Part shown: in pieces, positions 15,297 through 23,759 of the stretch
Layout of the letters: each line of letters opens with the position of its first letter
Position numbering within the stretch: the first letter of the stretch is position 1
From: RYN-111 sp963760125
Lineage (GTDB): Bacteria; Actinomycetota; Actinomycetes; Mycobacteriales; SCTD01
Direction: 5' to 3'
Assembly: GCA_963760125.1 (NCBI GenBank)
Contig: CAVXBV010000011.1
Span: 198,417 to 262,416 of the forward strand
Length of the DNA: 64,000 nucleotides
Translations under genes and position numbers: made by a program
Notes under the pieces: generated by a model
What the model was told of the DNA's origin: nothing
The model's database searches: none
What the model saw: only the letters and a program-made list of their open reading frames with translations

Positions 15297-18109
15297 TGCT
15301 GCTCGACGAGATCGGCCTGGCGATGGTCGGGGTCAGCTACGGCCTGCAGTACGGCCTGCTGGCCCTCGGCCTGGTCCTGGTCTGGCGGTCCAGTCGTTTC
15401 GTGAACTTCGCCCACGGCCAGATGGGGGTGCTCGGCTCCCTGGTCCTGGGCGGGCTGGCCCTCAAGCTCGGGTGGCCCTACCCGCTCGCCCTGCTCGCGG
15501 CGCTGCTGTTCGGGGCGCTGTTCGCGGCGCTGCTCGAGCGGCAGTTCGTCCAGCCGCTGTTCAACGCGCCCCGGTTGGTCCTGCTCATCGGGAGCATCGG
15601 CATCGCGCAGGTGGCCTTCGCGGTCGGAACTCTGGAGATCCCCCGTTTCAGCGTCCTGGGCGTGGGCATCGGGCCGATCCCCAACCCGTTCCTGCTGCGC
15701 CTGGGCTCGGAGTCCTTCCCGGTCCCCTTCGACCATGGACTGACCATCGGCCGGGTCGGTCTGAAGCCGTCGCAGGTGCTCACCCTGGTACTGGCTCCGC
15801 TCATCGTCCTCGGGCTGCAACTGCTGTTCACGCGCACCGAGCTGGGTCGGACGATCCGGGCGGCGAGCTCCAACCCGGAGGCGGCGCGCCTTGCCGGTAT
15901 CAGCGTCCGCAAGACCTCGCGCCTGGTCTGGGTCATCGCCGGCGTGCTCTCGACGCTGACGGCCATCCTGCAGGCCCCGGACCGGGCGGGCATCGACGTC
16001 AGTCAGCTCGGGCCGACGCTCCTCGTTCGGGGGCTCGCCGCAGCGCTGCTCGCGGGCATGGTGGACTTCCGCCTCGCGATGCTGGCCGGGATCGGCCTGG
16101 GCGTCGTGGAGCAGGAGGTCTTCTTCAAGGTCTCCCCGACGGCGTCCAACGTCGTGGTCTTCGGCGCCATCCTCATCGCCGTCCTGTGGCGCGGCCCGGC
16201 GCTGGCCCGTGGCGTCCGCGCCGGCGACGACCGGGTGGCCGACCCGGTGTCCCGCCCGCCGCTGTCCGACCGCCTCCAGCAGGTCGCGTTCGCCAGGAAC
16301 CTCGGCCGCTACGGCTGGGCGCTGCTGTTCGGTGTCCTCGTCCTGCTGCCCAACCTGCCCGGCCTCGGCTCGCAGGCCCAGGCACAGAGCCTGGTGCTCA
16401 TCGTCGCGTTCGCCATCGTGGCGCTGGGCCTGACCGTGCTCACCGGGTGGGCCGGGCAGATCTCGCTCGGCCATGTGGCGTTGCTCGGCGTCGGTGCCTA
16501 CTCGGCCGCGGAGGCCGTATCGCACGGTTGGGCCATCCCGCTGGTGCTGCTGTACTCCGGCGTCATCACTGCCCTCGTCGCGCTGCCGGTCGGCCTGCCC
16601 GCTCTGCGCTACCGCGGATTGTTCCTCGCGGTGACGACCTTGGGCTTTGCCGTCGTCGCCCCGACGTGGCTGTTCCGGCTCGGGGTCTTCGGGGAGAAGG
16701 CGACCGGCAACGCGCAGGTGCTGCTCAGCGACTTGTGGGTCCCCGGCCTCGGGACGCTCACCAGCAAGCAGCAGGTCTACTGGGTGGCGCTGGTCGTGCT
16801 GGGCCTGGCGCTCCTGGCGCTGACGGCCCTGCGGGCCACGGGCCCGGGTCGTGCGCTCCTCGCCGTCCGTGACAACGAGGGGACGGCGGCGGCGCACGGC
16901 ATTCCGCCCGCCGCCGTCAAGGTCGTCGCCCTGCTGGTCTCGGGCTTCCTCGCCGGGCTGGGCGGCGCGGTCTGGGCGATGGGCACCGGGTCGTGGAACT
17001 TCGACCGCTTCTCCCCGGACCTGTCCCTCACGGTCCTCGGCATCGCGATCGTCGGAGGGCTGGGGTCGCTCTACGGACCGGTCCTCGGCTCGTTCCTGGT
17101 GTTCGGCGCGCCGTTCCTCATCAGCTACTTCGACACCCCGTCCTACCGCGCGTTCTTCTCCGGCGCGCTCCTGCTCAACGTGCTCCTGTTCTTCCCGCAG
17201 GGCGTGACCGGCGTCGTCGAGCGGACGCGACAGCGCCTGCTGGGTCGGCTGGAGGCGGGCCTGCCCGACCGGCCGTTCGGCCCGGTGCAGGACTCCCTAC
17301 CCCTGGTGGTCCGGGACGTCCGGCTCGCCTTCGGCGGTATCCAGGCGCTGCAGGGGGTGTCGCTGGAGGTGGGTCCCGGAGAGATCGTCGGTCTGATCGG
17401 CGGCAACGGCGCCGGCAAGTCGACGCTGATGAACTGCATTTCCGGTCACGCCACCCCCGACGGCGGCACCATCGCCGTCTTCGGCCAACAGGTCGAGGGG
17501 CTGCCACCGGAGTTTCGACCGCACCTGTCCCTCGCGCGCACGTTCCAGGACGCTCGGCTGTACCCGGGCCTCACGGTGCTCGAGACCGTGCTCGTCTCGC
17601 TGGACCGCAGCAGCCGGAGCGACACCCTGTCTGCGCTGACCGGCATGCCGTGGGTGCGCGGTCCCGAACGCACCAAGCGCACGCAAGCCCTGGCCCTGCT
17701 GGAGCGCGTCGGTCTGCAGGACCGGCAGCACGTGATGGTCAGCGAGCTCTCCACCGGCATGCGCCGCTTGCTCGACGTGGCGACCGTGATGGCCGGCGAA
17801 CCGAAGCTCGTGCTGCTGGACGAACCCACCGCGGGCATCGCCCAGCGCGAGGTCGAGCAGTTCGCTCCCCTGCTGCGTTCGCTGCGGGACGACCTCGGCT
17901 GCTCGATCGTCATCGTGGAGCACGACATGCCCCTGCTGCTGTCGCTGTGTGACCGCGTCTACTGCCTGGAGAACGGCGCGGTCCTCGCCGCCGGCACTCC
18001 CGACGAGGTGCGCGCCGACCCGCTGGTCGTCGCGTCCTACCTCGGTACCGACCCCTCTGCCGTGGACCGCTCCACGGCCACCACCTCGCTCGTGAAGGAG
18101 CGCTCATGA
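15296..18109 (+). CDS. Fused LivH-LivM-LivG: two permeases and an ATPase in one chain
   Basis: 937-residue integral membrane protein. About residues 1-300 are a LivH-type permease (F-V-N-F-A-H-G-Q-M-G near 38-47) and about 325-640 a LivM-type permease (L-T-G-W-A-G-Q-I-S-L-G-H near 382-393). About residues 680-925 are a LivG-type ATPase with Walker A G-G-N-G-A-G-K-S-T at 702-710, L-S-T-G-M-R-R in the signature position and V-L-L-D-E-P at Walker B. The three proteins are usually separate genes. The ATG at 15296 overlaps the livF stop (TGATG); the same frame is open upstream but is the shadow of livF. It would form a complete importer with the LivF-like subunit and the binding protein that follows. 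Confidence 0.92.
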   Translation: MLLDEIGLAMVGVSYGLQYGLLALGLVLVWRSSRFVNFAHGQMGVLGSLVLGGLALKLGWPYPLALLAALLFGALFAALLERQFVQPLFNAPRLVLLIGSIGIAQVAFAVGTLEIPRFSVLGVGIGPIPNPFLLRLGSESFPVPFDHGLTIGRVGLKPSQVLTLVLAPLIVLGLQLLFTRTELGRTIRAASSNPEAARLAGISVRKTSRLVWVIAGVLSTLTAILQAPDRAGIDVSQLGPTLLVRGLAAALLAGMVDFRLAMLAGIGLGVVEQEVFFKVSPTASNVVVFGAILIAVLWRGPALARGVRAGDDRVADPVSRPPLSDRLQQVAFARNLGRYGWALLFGVLVLLPNLPGLGSQAQAQSLVLIVAFAIVALGLTVLTGWAGQISLGHVALLGVGAYSAAEAVSHGWAIPLVLLYSGVITALVALPVGLPALRYRGLFLAVTTLGFAVVAPTWLFRLGVFGEKATGNAQVLLSDLWVPGLGTLTSKQQVYWVALVVLGLALLALTALRATGPGRALLAVRDNEGTAAAHGIPPAAVKVVALLVSGFLAGLGGAVWAMGTGSWNFDRFSPDLSLTVLGIAIVGGLGSLYGPVLGSFLVFGAPFLISYFDTPSYRAFFSGALLLNVLLFFPQGVTGVVERTRQRLLGRLEAGLPDRPFGPVQDSLPLVVRDVRLAFGGIQALQGVSLEVGPGEIVGLIGGNGAGKSTLMNCISGHATPDGGTIAVFGQQVEGLPPEFRPHLSLARTFQDARLYPGLTVLETVLVSLDRSSRSDTLSALTGMPWVRGPERTKRTQALALLERVGLQDRQHVMVSELSTGMRRLLDVATVMAGEPKLVLLDEPTAGIAQREVEQFAPLLRSLRDDLGCSIVIVEHDMPLLLSLCDRVYCLENGAVLAAGTPDEVRADPLVVASYLGTDPSAVDRSTATTSLVKERS

Positions 18110-19764
18110 CCCCCGGGATGCAGATCAGGCTGTGGCTGCGCAGCGCCTCACGAGGCCAGGTGGGAGCCACGTTCGGCGTCCTCGCCGTCGTGCTCGTGCT
18201 CTTCGCGTCATCGTTGTCGCGTGGAGGCGCGCCGACCGATGCCCTGGGCTCGGGTGCGGAGGTCTTCACCGGCGAGCAGGCTCCGGGGGACGGGGGCTCG
18301 ACCGGGGGGACCAGCACCGGCGGCGGGTCGTCCGGCGCGTCGGGGACGACAGGGGGCGCCACGTCGGGAGGAAGCAGCGGTACGTCGTTCGGCTCGACCT
18401 CAGGCACGAGCGGCGGCATCACCTCCGGCTCCTCGGGGACGTCAGGGACGAGCGGCTCCACGGGCGGGTCAGGGTCCTCGGGCACGAGCGGCACCGGTGG
18501 CGCGGGCGGGAGCAGCGGGTCGACGTCCGGCGGCCGGTCGGGCGACATCTCCCAGGCCACGGACCGCGGCGTCAACAACTGCTCGGGCGTCAAGACCTGC
18601 GTCAAGCTCGGCGTCCTGCTCGCCAAGATCGGCGGCCTGGACCAGAGCGGCTTCGCCCTCAACGTCCGCGGCGACCTCAAGCAGGTCGTCCAGGCGTTCA
18701 TCAACGACCAGAACAAGAAGGGCGGCATCAACGGCCGCACCATCGTGCCGGTCTTCCGCGACACCGACCCGATCGACGAGGGTGACCAGCAGCAGGCCTG
18801 CACCCAGTTCACCGCCGACGACAAGGTCTTCGGCGTCATCGACACGCAGTCGTTCATCTTCGCCAACCCCCAGGCGTGCCTGACCCAGGTCAACGCGACG
18901 CCCTACGTCCACGGCTACGCCGAGTCCGAGGCCTTCATGGACGCCGGCAAGGGGTATGACGTCAGCGAGACCCGGTCGCTGGACCGCATCGCCGTGGAGT
19001 GGGCGGACGAGATCGGCAAGCTCGGCTTCCTCAAGGGCGGCGAGAAGGTCGGGGTGCTCGAGGACAACTGCGAACCGTCCCACTCGGTGGTCGACAAGCT
19101 GCTGATCCCCGGTATCCGGGCGCTGAAGGTCACGTCCGTGAAGACCTACGAGACCGACTGCAGCGCTGCCTACGCGCAGTCGCAGCCCCCCGCACTCGCC
19201 CAGCAGATGTGCGTCGATGGGGTGACCCACGTGGTGCTCGCGACGTCGTTCGTCGCCGCGCAGACCTTCCTGCAAGCCGTCGACGGCGGGCCGTGCGGCT
19301 CGGGGCCGTCGAAGTTCAAGTACATGGCCAGCGACTACTCGCTGCTGGCCGGCGATCTGTTCACCCGGAACTTCAACAAGAACCAGTTCGACGGGTCCCT
19401 GGCGATCACGAACTTCTACACCGGGATCGAGAAGGGGTCGGCGCAGCAGGCCTCGTGCTCCAAGGTGTTGGAAGCGGCGGGTCTCCCTGGTCTGAAGAAC
19501 ACCTACCCGAACGCCGACGCGAACGCGATGTGTGACTACTTCGCCATCTTCGTGAAGGCTGCCATCAAGGCCGGGCCCACCCTGACACGCGCCGGTTGGG
19601 CGCAGGCGGTGCAGTCGCTCGGCACTTTCGAGGGCGCGTTCAGCCCGAAATCGGTGTTCGCACCGGGGAAGACCAGCGGCGGCGAGCTGGTCCACGCGAT
19701 GGTGTGGAAGGCCGACTGCACCTGCTACCGGCAGACCGGCCCGCTGCACGTCGGCAAGGGCTGA
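18106..19764 (+). CDS. Liv-type substrate-binding protein with N-terminal anchor and Gly/Ser linker
   Basis: 552-residue extracytoplasmic binding protein, last gene of the operon. Residues 22-38 are hydrophobic and act as an uncleaved anchor or signal; there is no lipobox Cys. Residues of about 62-147 are a low-complexity Gly/Ser/Thr segment. The folded type I periplasmic-binding domain starts near residue 150 (V-K-L-G-V-L-L-A-K-I) and contains several Cys that may form disulfides. Most Liv-type binding proteins in Gram-positives are short-linker lipoproteins, so the long flexible tether is unusual. The ATG overlaps the stop of the fused transporter by 4 bases. The ligand is unknown. Confidence 0.88.
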   Translation: MTPGMQIRLWLRSASRGQVGATFGVLAVVLVLFASSLSRGGAPTDALGSGAEVFTGEQAPGDGGSTGGTSTGGGSSGASGTTGGATSGGSSGTSFGSTSGTSGGITSGSSGTSGTSGSTGGSGSSGTSGTGGAGGSSGSTSGGRSGDISQATDRGVNNCSGVKTCVKLGVLLAKIGGLDQSGFALNVRGDLKQVVQAFINDQNKKGGINGRTIVPVFRDTDPIDEGDQQQACTQFTADDKVFGVIDTQSFIFANPQACLTQVNATPYVHGYAESEAFMDAGKGYDVSETRSLDRIAVEWADEIGKLGFLKGGEKVGVLEDNCEPSHSVVDKLLIPGIRALKVTSVKTYETDCSAAYAQSQPPALAQQMCVDGVTHVVLATSFVAAQTFLQAVDGGPCGSGPSKFKYMASDYSLLAGDLFTRNFNKNQFDGSLAITNFYTGIEKGSAQQASCSKVLEAAGLPGLKNTYPNADANAMCDYFAIFVKAAIKAGPTLTRAGWAQAVQSLGTFEGAFSPKSVFAPGKTSGGELVHAMVWKADCTCYRQTGPLHVGKG

Positions 19765-19767
19765 TCG

Positions 19768-20601
19768 TCAGGTCAGGTTGCGGAACCGCCGCAGCGCCAG
19801 CGGGATGCACACGCTGATGATGAGCAGGCACCAGCCGATCATTGCCACGATCGGGTGCTCGAGCTGCCAGCTCCCGTGGGACTCGGTGCCCTGGCTGACC
19901 TGACGGATCGCCGCGACGAAGGCGGCGAGCGGGTCCCACTCGCCGATGACCCGCGGGATCGTCTGCATCCCCTCGATGGGCACGAACGTCCCGGCGAGGA
20001 AGGACAGCGGGAACACGAGGGCGAAGCCGATGCCCTGCATGGCGTCCGAGCTGCGCACGATCATGCCCATGAGCACGCCGAACCACGTGAAGGCCAGCAG
20101 CCCCAGCAGGATCAGGCCGAGCAGCGCGAAGAACCCGCCGACGCCGAGCTGCGGCCGCCATCCGAGGGCGAGCCCTATGCCGGCCACGATCGCGAGCCCG
20201 AGCAGCTGCTCGAGCATCTGCCCCACGACCTGGGCGGTGATGACGGCGAGCCGGCTGACGGGCAGGGAGCGGAAGCGGTCCACGACGCCGGTCGTGAAGT
20301 CGGTGGCGGTCGCCACCCCGGCGCCGATGATCCCGAACGCCAGCGACTGGCCGATGAGCCCGGGCAACAAGTAGTCCTGGTAGCGGATCCCCGGGATGTC
20401 GATCGCCGAGCCGAAGACGTACAGGAACAGCAGCGTGAACACCACCGGCTGGATCGTCACGTCGGACAGGCGGGTCGGCACGCGGCTGATCGTCCGCAGG
20501 CCGCGCACCACGAGCAGGGAGGTGTCGCGCACGAACCGCGCGGGACCTGTCCCCTGCAGCGGGGCGACGCCAGGGTTGAGAGGCGGCTGGGCGGTGGTCA
20601 C
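19768..20601 (-). CDS. ABC-2 type exporter permease (DrrB-like)
   Basis: 277-residue permease with about six membrane helices, including the ABC-2 segment R-F-R-S-L-P-V-S-R near residue 110 and the later P-L-S-F-L-A-G-T-F-V-P. Such proteins pair with DrrA-like ATPases to export drugs, lipids or polyketides. The start overlaps the stop of the ATPase gene by 4 bases, so the pair is coupled. It ends 3 bases from the convergent binding-protein gene. The substrate is unknown; the divergent TetR regulator suggests induction by the exported compound. Confidence 0.92.
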   Translation of the reverse strand: MTTAQPPLNPGVAPLQGTGPARFVRDTSLLVVRGLRTISRVPTRLSDVTIQPVVFTLLFLYVFGSAIDIPGIRYQDYLLPGLIGQSLAFGIIGAGVATATDFTTGVVDRFRSLPVSRLAVITAQVVGQMLEQLLGLAIVAGIGLALGWRPQLGVGGFFALLGLILLGLLAFTWFGVLMGMIVRSSDAMQGIGFALVFPLSFLAGTFVPIEGMQTIPRVIGEWDPLAAFVAAIRQVSQGTESHGSWQLEHPIVAMIGWCLLIISVCIPLALRRFRNLT

Positions 20602-21551
20602 GCGGCGTCCTCCGAGCTCGTGGGCGCCCCGGTGAGCGCGAGGAAGGCGTCGTCGAGGGTGGGCCGGCGCAACGCGATCTCGTCGACGGGGATGCCGGTG
20701 GCGTGGACGGCAGCGGCGACGGCGCCGAGGTCAGCGCTGTCGCCGGGGGCGGGGATGGACAGCGACCGGCGCTCGCGCACGGAGCTCACGTCGAACCGCT
20801 CCGACAACGCAGCGTGCAGCCCGTCGAAGCCGGCCAGGTCGGTGGCGACGATGTCCACCCGCTGGTCGCCGATGCGTGCCTTGAGCTCGCTCGGCGTCCC
20901 GCTCGCCACGCTGCGGCCGTGGTCGATGAGCACGACGCGGTCGGCGAGCTCGTCGGCCTCCTCGAGGTACTGCGTGGTGAGCAGCACGGTCACACCCTCG
21001 GCCACCAGGTCGCGGACGGTCGCCCACACGGCCTGACGGCTGCGCGGGTCGAGACCGGTGGTGGGCTCGTCGAGCACGAGGAGCTCTGGGCGGATCACCA
21101 AGGACGCCGCGAGGTCGGTACGGCGGCGCTGGCCCCCGGACACCGCCTTGACGAGCTTGTCGCGGAACTCCCCGATGTCGAACCGGTCCACCAGCCCGTC
21201 CGCGATGGCGTGCGCCTCACGACGGCCGAAGCCGCGCAGCCGCGCCATGAGCACGAGGTTCTCGCGGCAGGTGAGGTTGTCCTCGAGGGCGGCGAACTGG
21301 CCGGTCAGGGAGATGCTGCGACGAACGGCCTCGCCGTCGGTCACGACGTCGTGACCGCAGACGATCGCTCGGCCGGCGCTCGGCGCGGTCAGGGTGGCGA
21401 GCATGCGGACGGTCGTGGTCTTGCCCGCGCCGTTCGGACCCAGGAGGGCCAGCACGCCGCCGGTGGGGACGACGAGGTCGAGGGCATCGACGGCGGTGAA
21501 GTCCCCGAAGCGGCGGGTGAGCCCCTCGGTGACGACGGAAGGTGAGGTCAT
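20598..21551 (-). CDS. DrrA-like ABC exporter ATPase
   Basis: 317-residue ATPase with Walker A G-P-N-G-A-G-K-T-T (about residues 38-46), signature V-S-G-G-Q-R-R-R, Walker B L-L-V-L-D-E-P-T-T-G-L-D-P and the C-terminal extension of the daunorubicin-resistance ATPase family. It energises the permease encoded immediately downstream. TAGGTT 6 bases before the ATG predicts a leaderless transcript. Its promoter region is shared with a divergent TetR gene that probably represses it. Confidence 0.93.
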   Translation of the reverse strand: MTSPSVVTEGLTRRFGDFTAVDALDLVVPTGGVLALLGPNGAGKTTTVRMLATLTAPSAGRAIVCGHDVVTDGEAVRRSISLTGQFAALEDNLTCRENLVLMARLRGFGRREAHAIADGLVDRFDIGEFRDKLVKAVSGGQRRRTDLAASLVIRPELLVLDEPTTGLDPRSRQAVWATVRDLVAEGVTVLLTTQYLEEADELADRVVLIDHGRSVASGTPSELKARIGDQRVDIVATDLAGFDGLHAALSERFDVSSVRERRSLSIPAPGDSADLGAVAAAVHATGIPVDEIALRRPTLDDAFLALTGAPTSSEDAA

Positions 21552-21614
21552 GCAGGGAACCTATAGTCACTGTAAAGGTACTGCAACTGTACTTCTTGCC
21601 CTACCATCGGTGCC
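21552..21614. promoter_or_regulatory. Divergent leaderless promoters with TetR-type operator
   Basis: The 63-base gap holds TAGGTT (minus, 21558-21563, 6 bases before the ATPase ATG) and TACCAT (plus, 21602-21607, 7 bases before the TetR GTG). Between them are three half-sites, ACTGTA (21569-21574), ACTGCA (21580-21585) and ACTGTA (21586-21591), and an imperfect dyad GTAC...GTAC at 21578-21592. The layout fits autorepression plus repression of the exporter by the adjacent TetR protein. Confidence 0.6.
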
Positions 21615-22394
21615 GTGACCGAAGGGCTGCGCGAGCGCAAGAAGCGGGAGACCCGCCAGCACATCAGCGACATCGCTACCGGGCTGTTCCTCGAGCGCGG
21701 CTTCGAGGAGGTCCGGGTCTCCGACGTCGCGGCGGCGGCCGGCGTGTCCGAGAAGACGGTCTACAACTACTTCACGACCAAGGAGTCCTTGCTGCTCGAC
21801 CGCGAGGAGCCGATAGCCGAGGCCCTGCGCGAGGCCTTGGGGCCCGGCGCCCCAGACGCGTCGCCCATCGACGCGGTCCTGCGGGTGCTGCTCGACGGCG
21901 TCCGGGAGTTCTACGGCATGTGGGAGGACAACGACGACGGCTTCCGCAGCATCCTGCGGTTCCGGGAGATGGTCGAGGGCACGGCCTCCCTCCGCGCGGC
22001 GCAACGCGACATGATGGACCGCACCAGCCAGGTGGCCGCCGAGGCCATGGCGCAGCGGGCCGGCGTCGACCCGCAGTCCCCGGAGCCGCAAATTGCGGCC
22101 ACCGCGCTGATGGGGTTGTTCGGGGTGCAGTTCCGCGCGATGCACCGGCAGGCCGAGATCGCGCCGGACGCCCAAAGCGCGGAGCGGGCTGTCGTCTCGG
22201 ACGTCCGACGGGCCGCCCGGTTGCTGGACACCGGCCTCTGGTCGTTCGCGATGGTGGTGCAGGGGACGCACGGCCGTGAGCAGCTGCGCCAGGCCGCGCT
22301 GGCGTCGGATGAGGCCCGAAAGCAGGTGATCGCCGCCATGCGCCAGGCCCGCAGCGCCTGGCGCGCCGTCGCAGCTGAGGGCCGGCGCCACTAG
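21615..22394 (+). CDS. TetR/AcrR-family regulator
   Basis: 259-residue regulator. The N-terminal helix-turn-helix (about residues 10-58) ends with V-S-E-K-T-V-Y-N-Y-F, the recognition-helix motif of TetR proteins; the rest is an all-helical ligand domain of normal size. The start is a GTG at 21615, fitted by a TACCAT hexamer 7 bases upstream. Its divergence from the DrrAB-like exporter and the half-sites in between indicate local control of that exporter. The ligand is unknown. Confidence 0.93.
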   Translation: MTEGLRERKKRETRQHISDIATGLFLERGFEEVRVSDVAAAAGVSEKTVYNYFTTKESLLLDREEPIAEALREALGPGAPDASPIDAVLRVLLDGVREFYGMWEDNDDGFRSILRFREMVEGTASLRAAQRDMMDRTSQVAAEAMAQRAGVDPQSPEPQIAATALMGLFGVQFRAMHRQAEIAPDAQSAERAVVSDVRRAARLLDTGLWSFAMVVQGTHGREQLRQAALASDEARKQVIAAMRQARSAWRAVAAEGRRH

Positions 22395-22403
22395 CGTCAC
22401 AGG
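22392..22403 (+). promoter_or_regulatory. Leaderless -10 (TAGCGT) of disulfide oxidoreductase gene
   Basis: TAGCGT at 22392-22397 with exactly 6 bases to the ATG at 22404. It overlaps the stop codon of the TetR gene. Confidence 0.5.
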
Positions 22404-23759
22404 ATGGACACACCTGATCTGCTTGTCGTCGGCGGTGGGACGGCGGCGCTTTCCGTCGCCCGGACCGCCCGCCGTCGTGGCGCCTCCGTGGTGCTCGTCT
22501 CCGACAGCCCGCTCGGCGGTGACTGCACCTTCACCGGTTGCGTCCCGTCCAAGACCCTGCTGTCGTCCGGGGACCTGCCGTTCGCCGACGCGATGGCCCG
22601 CGTCCACGCGACGATCGCCTCGATCGCCGCGGACGAGGACGCCTCCACCCTGCGCGAGGAGGGTGTGCACGTCGTCGAGGGGACCGCAGAGGTGCTGTCG
22701 CGCAAGGAGGTCCGTGTCGACGGGTCCACCTTCCGGCCCGGCAAGCTGGTGCTGGCGCTGGGCAGCCAGCCGGTGGTCCCGCCTATCGACGGGCTCGACC
22801 AGGTCCCCTACCTCACCAACGAGAACCTGTTCGACCTCACCGAGCTGCCCAAGCACCTCATCGTGCTCGGGGGTGGGGCGATCGGCGCCGAGATGGCGCA
22901 GGCCTTCCGGCGCTTCGGTGCGCAGGTGACCGTGCTGGAGGCTGCGGACCGGCTCCTGAGCAAGGAGGAGCCAAAGGCGTCGGAGGTCGTGACCGCGCGC
23001 TTCCGAGAGCTGGGGATCGACGTACGGACCGGAGAGAAGATGACGGGGGTGACGCGCAGCCGTGGCGTGCTGACCGTCACGACCGACAAGGGCACGGTGA
23101 AGGGCAGCCACCTGCTCGTGGCTGTGGGGCGCAGGCCCTCGGTCCGTGGAGTGGACGCCCTGGGGCTGAAGACGCTGAAGAACGGCGCGATCGAGGTCGA
23201 CCTGCGGATGCGCACGTCCGTCAAGGGCGTCTACGCCGCCGGCGACTGCACCGGGCGTCTCCCCTTCACCCACGCCGCCGACGAGATGGGCCGGGTCGCG
23301 GTCGGCAACGCCCTCGGCCGCCTGCCGCAGACGTTCGCCGAGCACGCCGTCCCGTGGGTCACCTTCACCGACCCTGAGGTCGCACGCCTCGGCATGACCG
23401 AGGCCGAGGCGGCCGAGCAGGTCAAGGGCGCCCGCGTCGTCGAGGTCCCCATGACCGACGTGGACCGTGCCCGTACGTCCGAGCGCACGGAGGGCTTCGT
23501 GAAGATCGTCGTCGGACCCAAGCTGCTGACCCGCAACCTCGGTGGCGGCAAGGTGATCGGCGCCACCATCGTCGGCCCGCGGGCCGGCGAGATGATCGCC
23601 GAGGTGGTCCTCGCGGTGCGCGCCGGGATGTTCGCCGGCCGGCTGGCGCAGGCCACGCACGCCTACCCGACCTGGTCGCTCGGCGTGCAGCAGGCCGTCG
23701 CCCAGCTCTTCGGCGGCGGGTACGGCGGACGGCAGCCCCGGCCGGCCGAGCGCGGATGA
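22404..23759 (+). CDS. Pyridine nucleotide-disulfide oxidoreductase (mercuric reductase/LPD-like)
   Basis: 451-residue flavoprotein. The FAD-binding V-G-G-G-T-A-A-L is at residues 9-16. The redox-active disulfide is Cys41 and Cys46 in G-G-D-C-T-F-T-G-C-V-P-S-K. The NAD(P) fold G-G-G-A-I-G-A-E lies near residues 156-163 and the second FAD motif (Y-A-A-G-D-C) near 278. The C-terminal H-A-Y-P-T-W-S replaces the usual H-P-T of lipoamide dehydrogenase, so the active-site base region is altered. No mer or 2-oxoacid dehydrogenase genes are nearby, so the substrate is open. Its stop overlaps the ATG of the DegV gene by 4 bases. Confidence 0.9.
   Translation: MDTPDLLVVGGGTAALSVARTARRRGASVVLVSDSPLGGDCTFTGCVPSKTLLSSGDLPFADAMARVHATIASIAADEDASTLREEGVHVVEGTAEVLSRKEVRVDGSTFRPGKLVLALGSQPVVPPIDGLDQVPYLTNENLFDLTELPKHLIVLGGGAIGAEMAQAFRRFGAQVTVLEAADRLLSKEEPKASEVVTARFRELGIDVRTGEKMTGVTRSRGVLTVTTDKGTVKGSHLLVAVGRRPSVRGVDALGLKTLKNGAIEVDLRMRTSVKGVYAAGDCTGRLPFTHAADEMGRVAVGNALGRLPQTFAEHAVPWVTFTDPEVARLGMTEAEAAEQVKGARVVEVPMTDVDRARTSERTEGFVKIVVGPKLLTRNLGGGKVIGATIVGPRAGEMIAEVVLAVRAGMFAGRLAQATHAYPTWSLGVQQAVAQLFGGGYGGRQPRPAERG

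Noticed and set aside
14567..16897. 776-codon open frame on the minus strand
   Set aside because: Lies antisense to livF and the fused transporter; the translation is a Gln/Arg/Asp/Gly-rich shadow without motifs, as expected from high G+C third positions of the real genes.
22404..23759. Mercuric reductase (merA)
   Set aside because: Redox Cys pair is present, but there is no N-terminal metal-binding domain, no C-terminal Cys pair and no mer genes nearby; a generic disulfide oxidoreductase call is safer.
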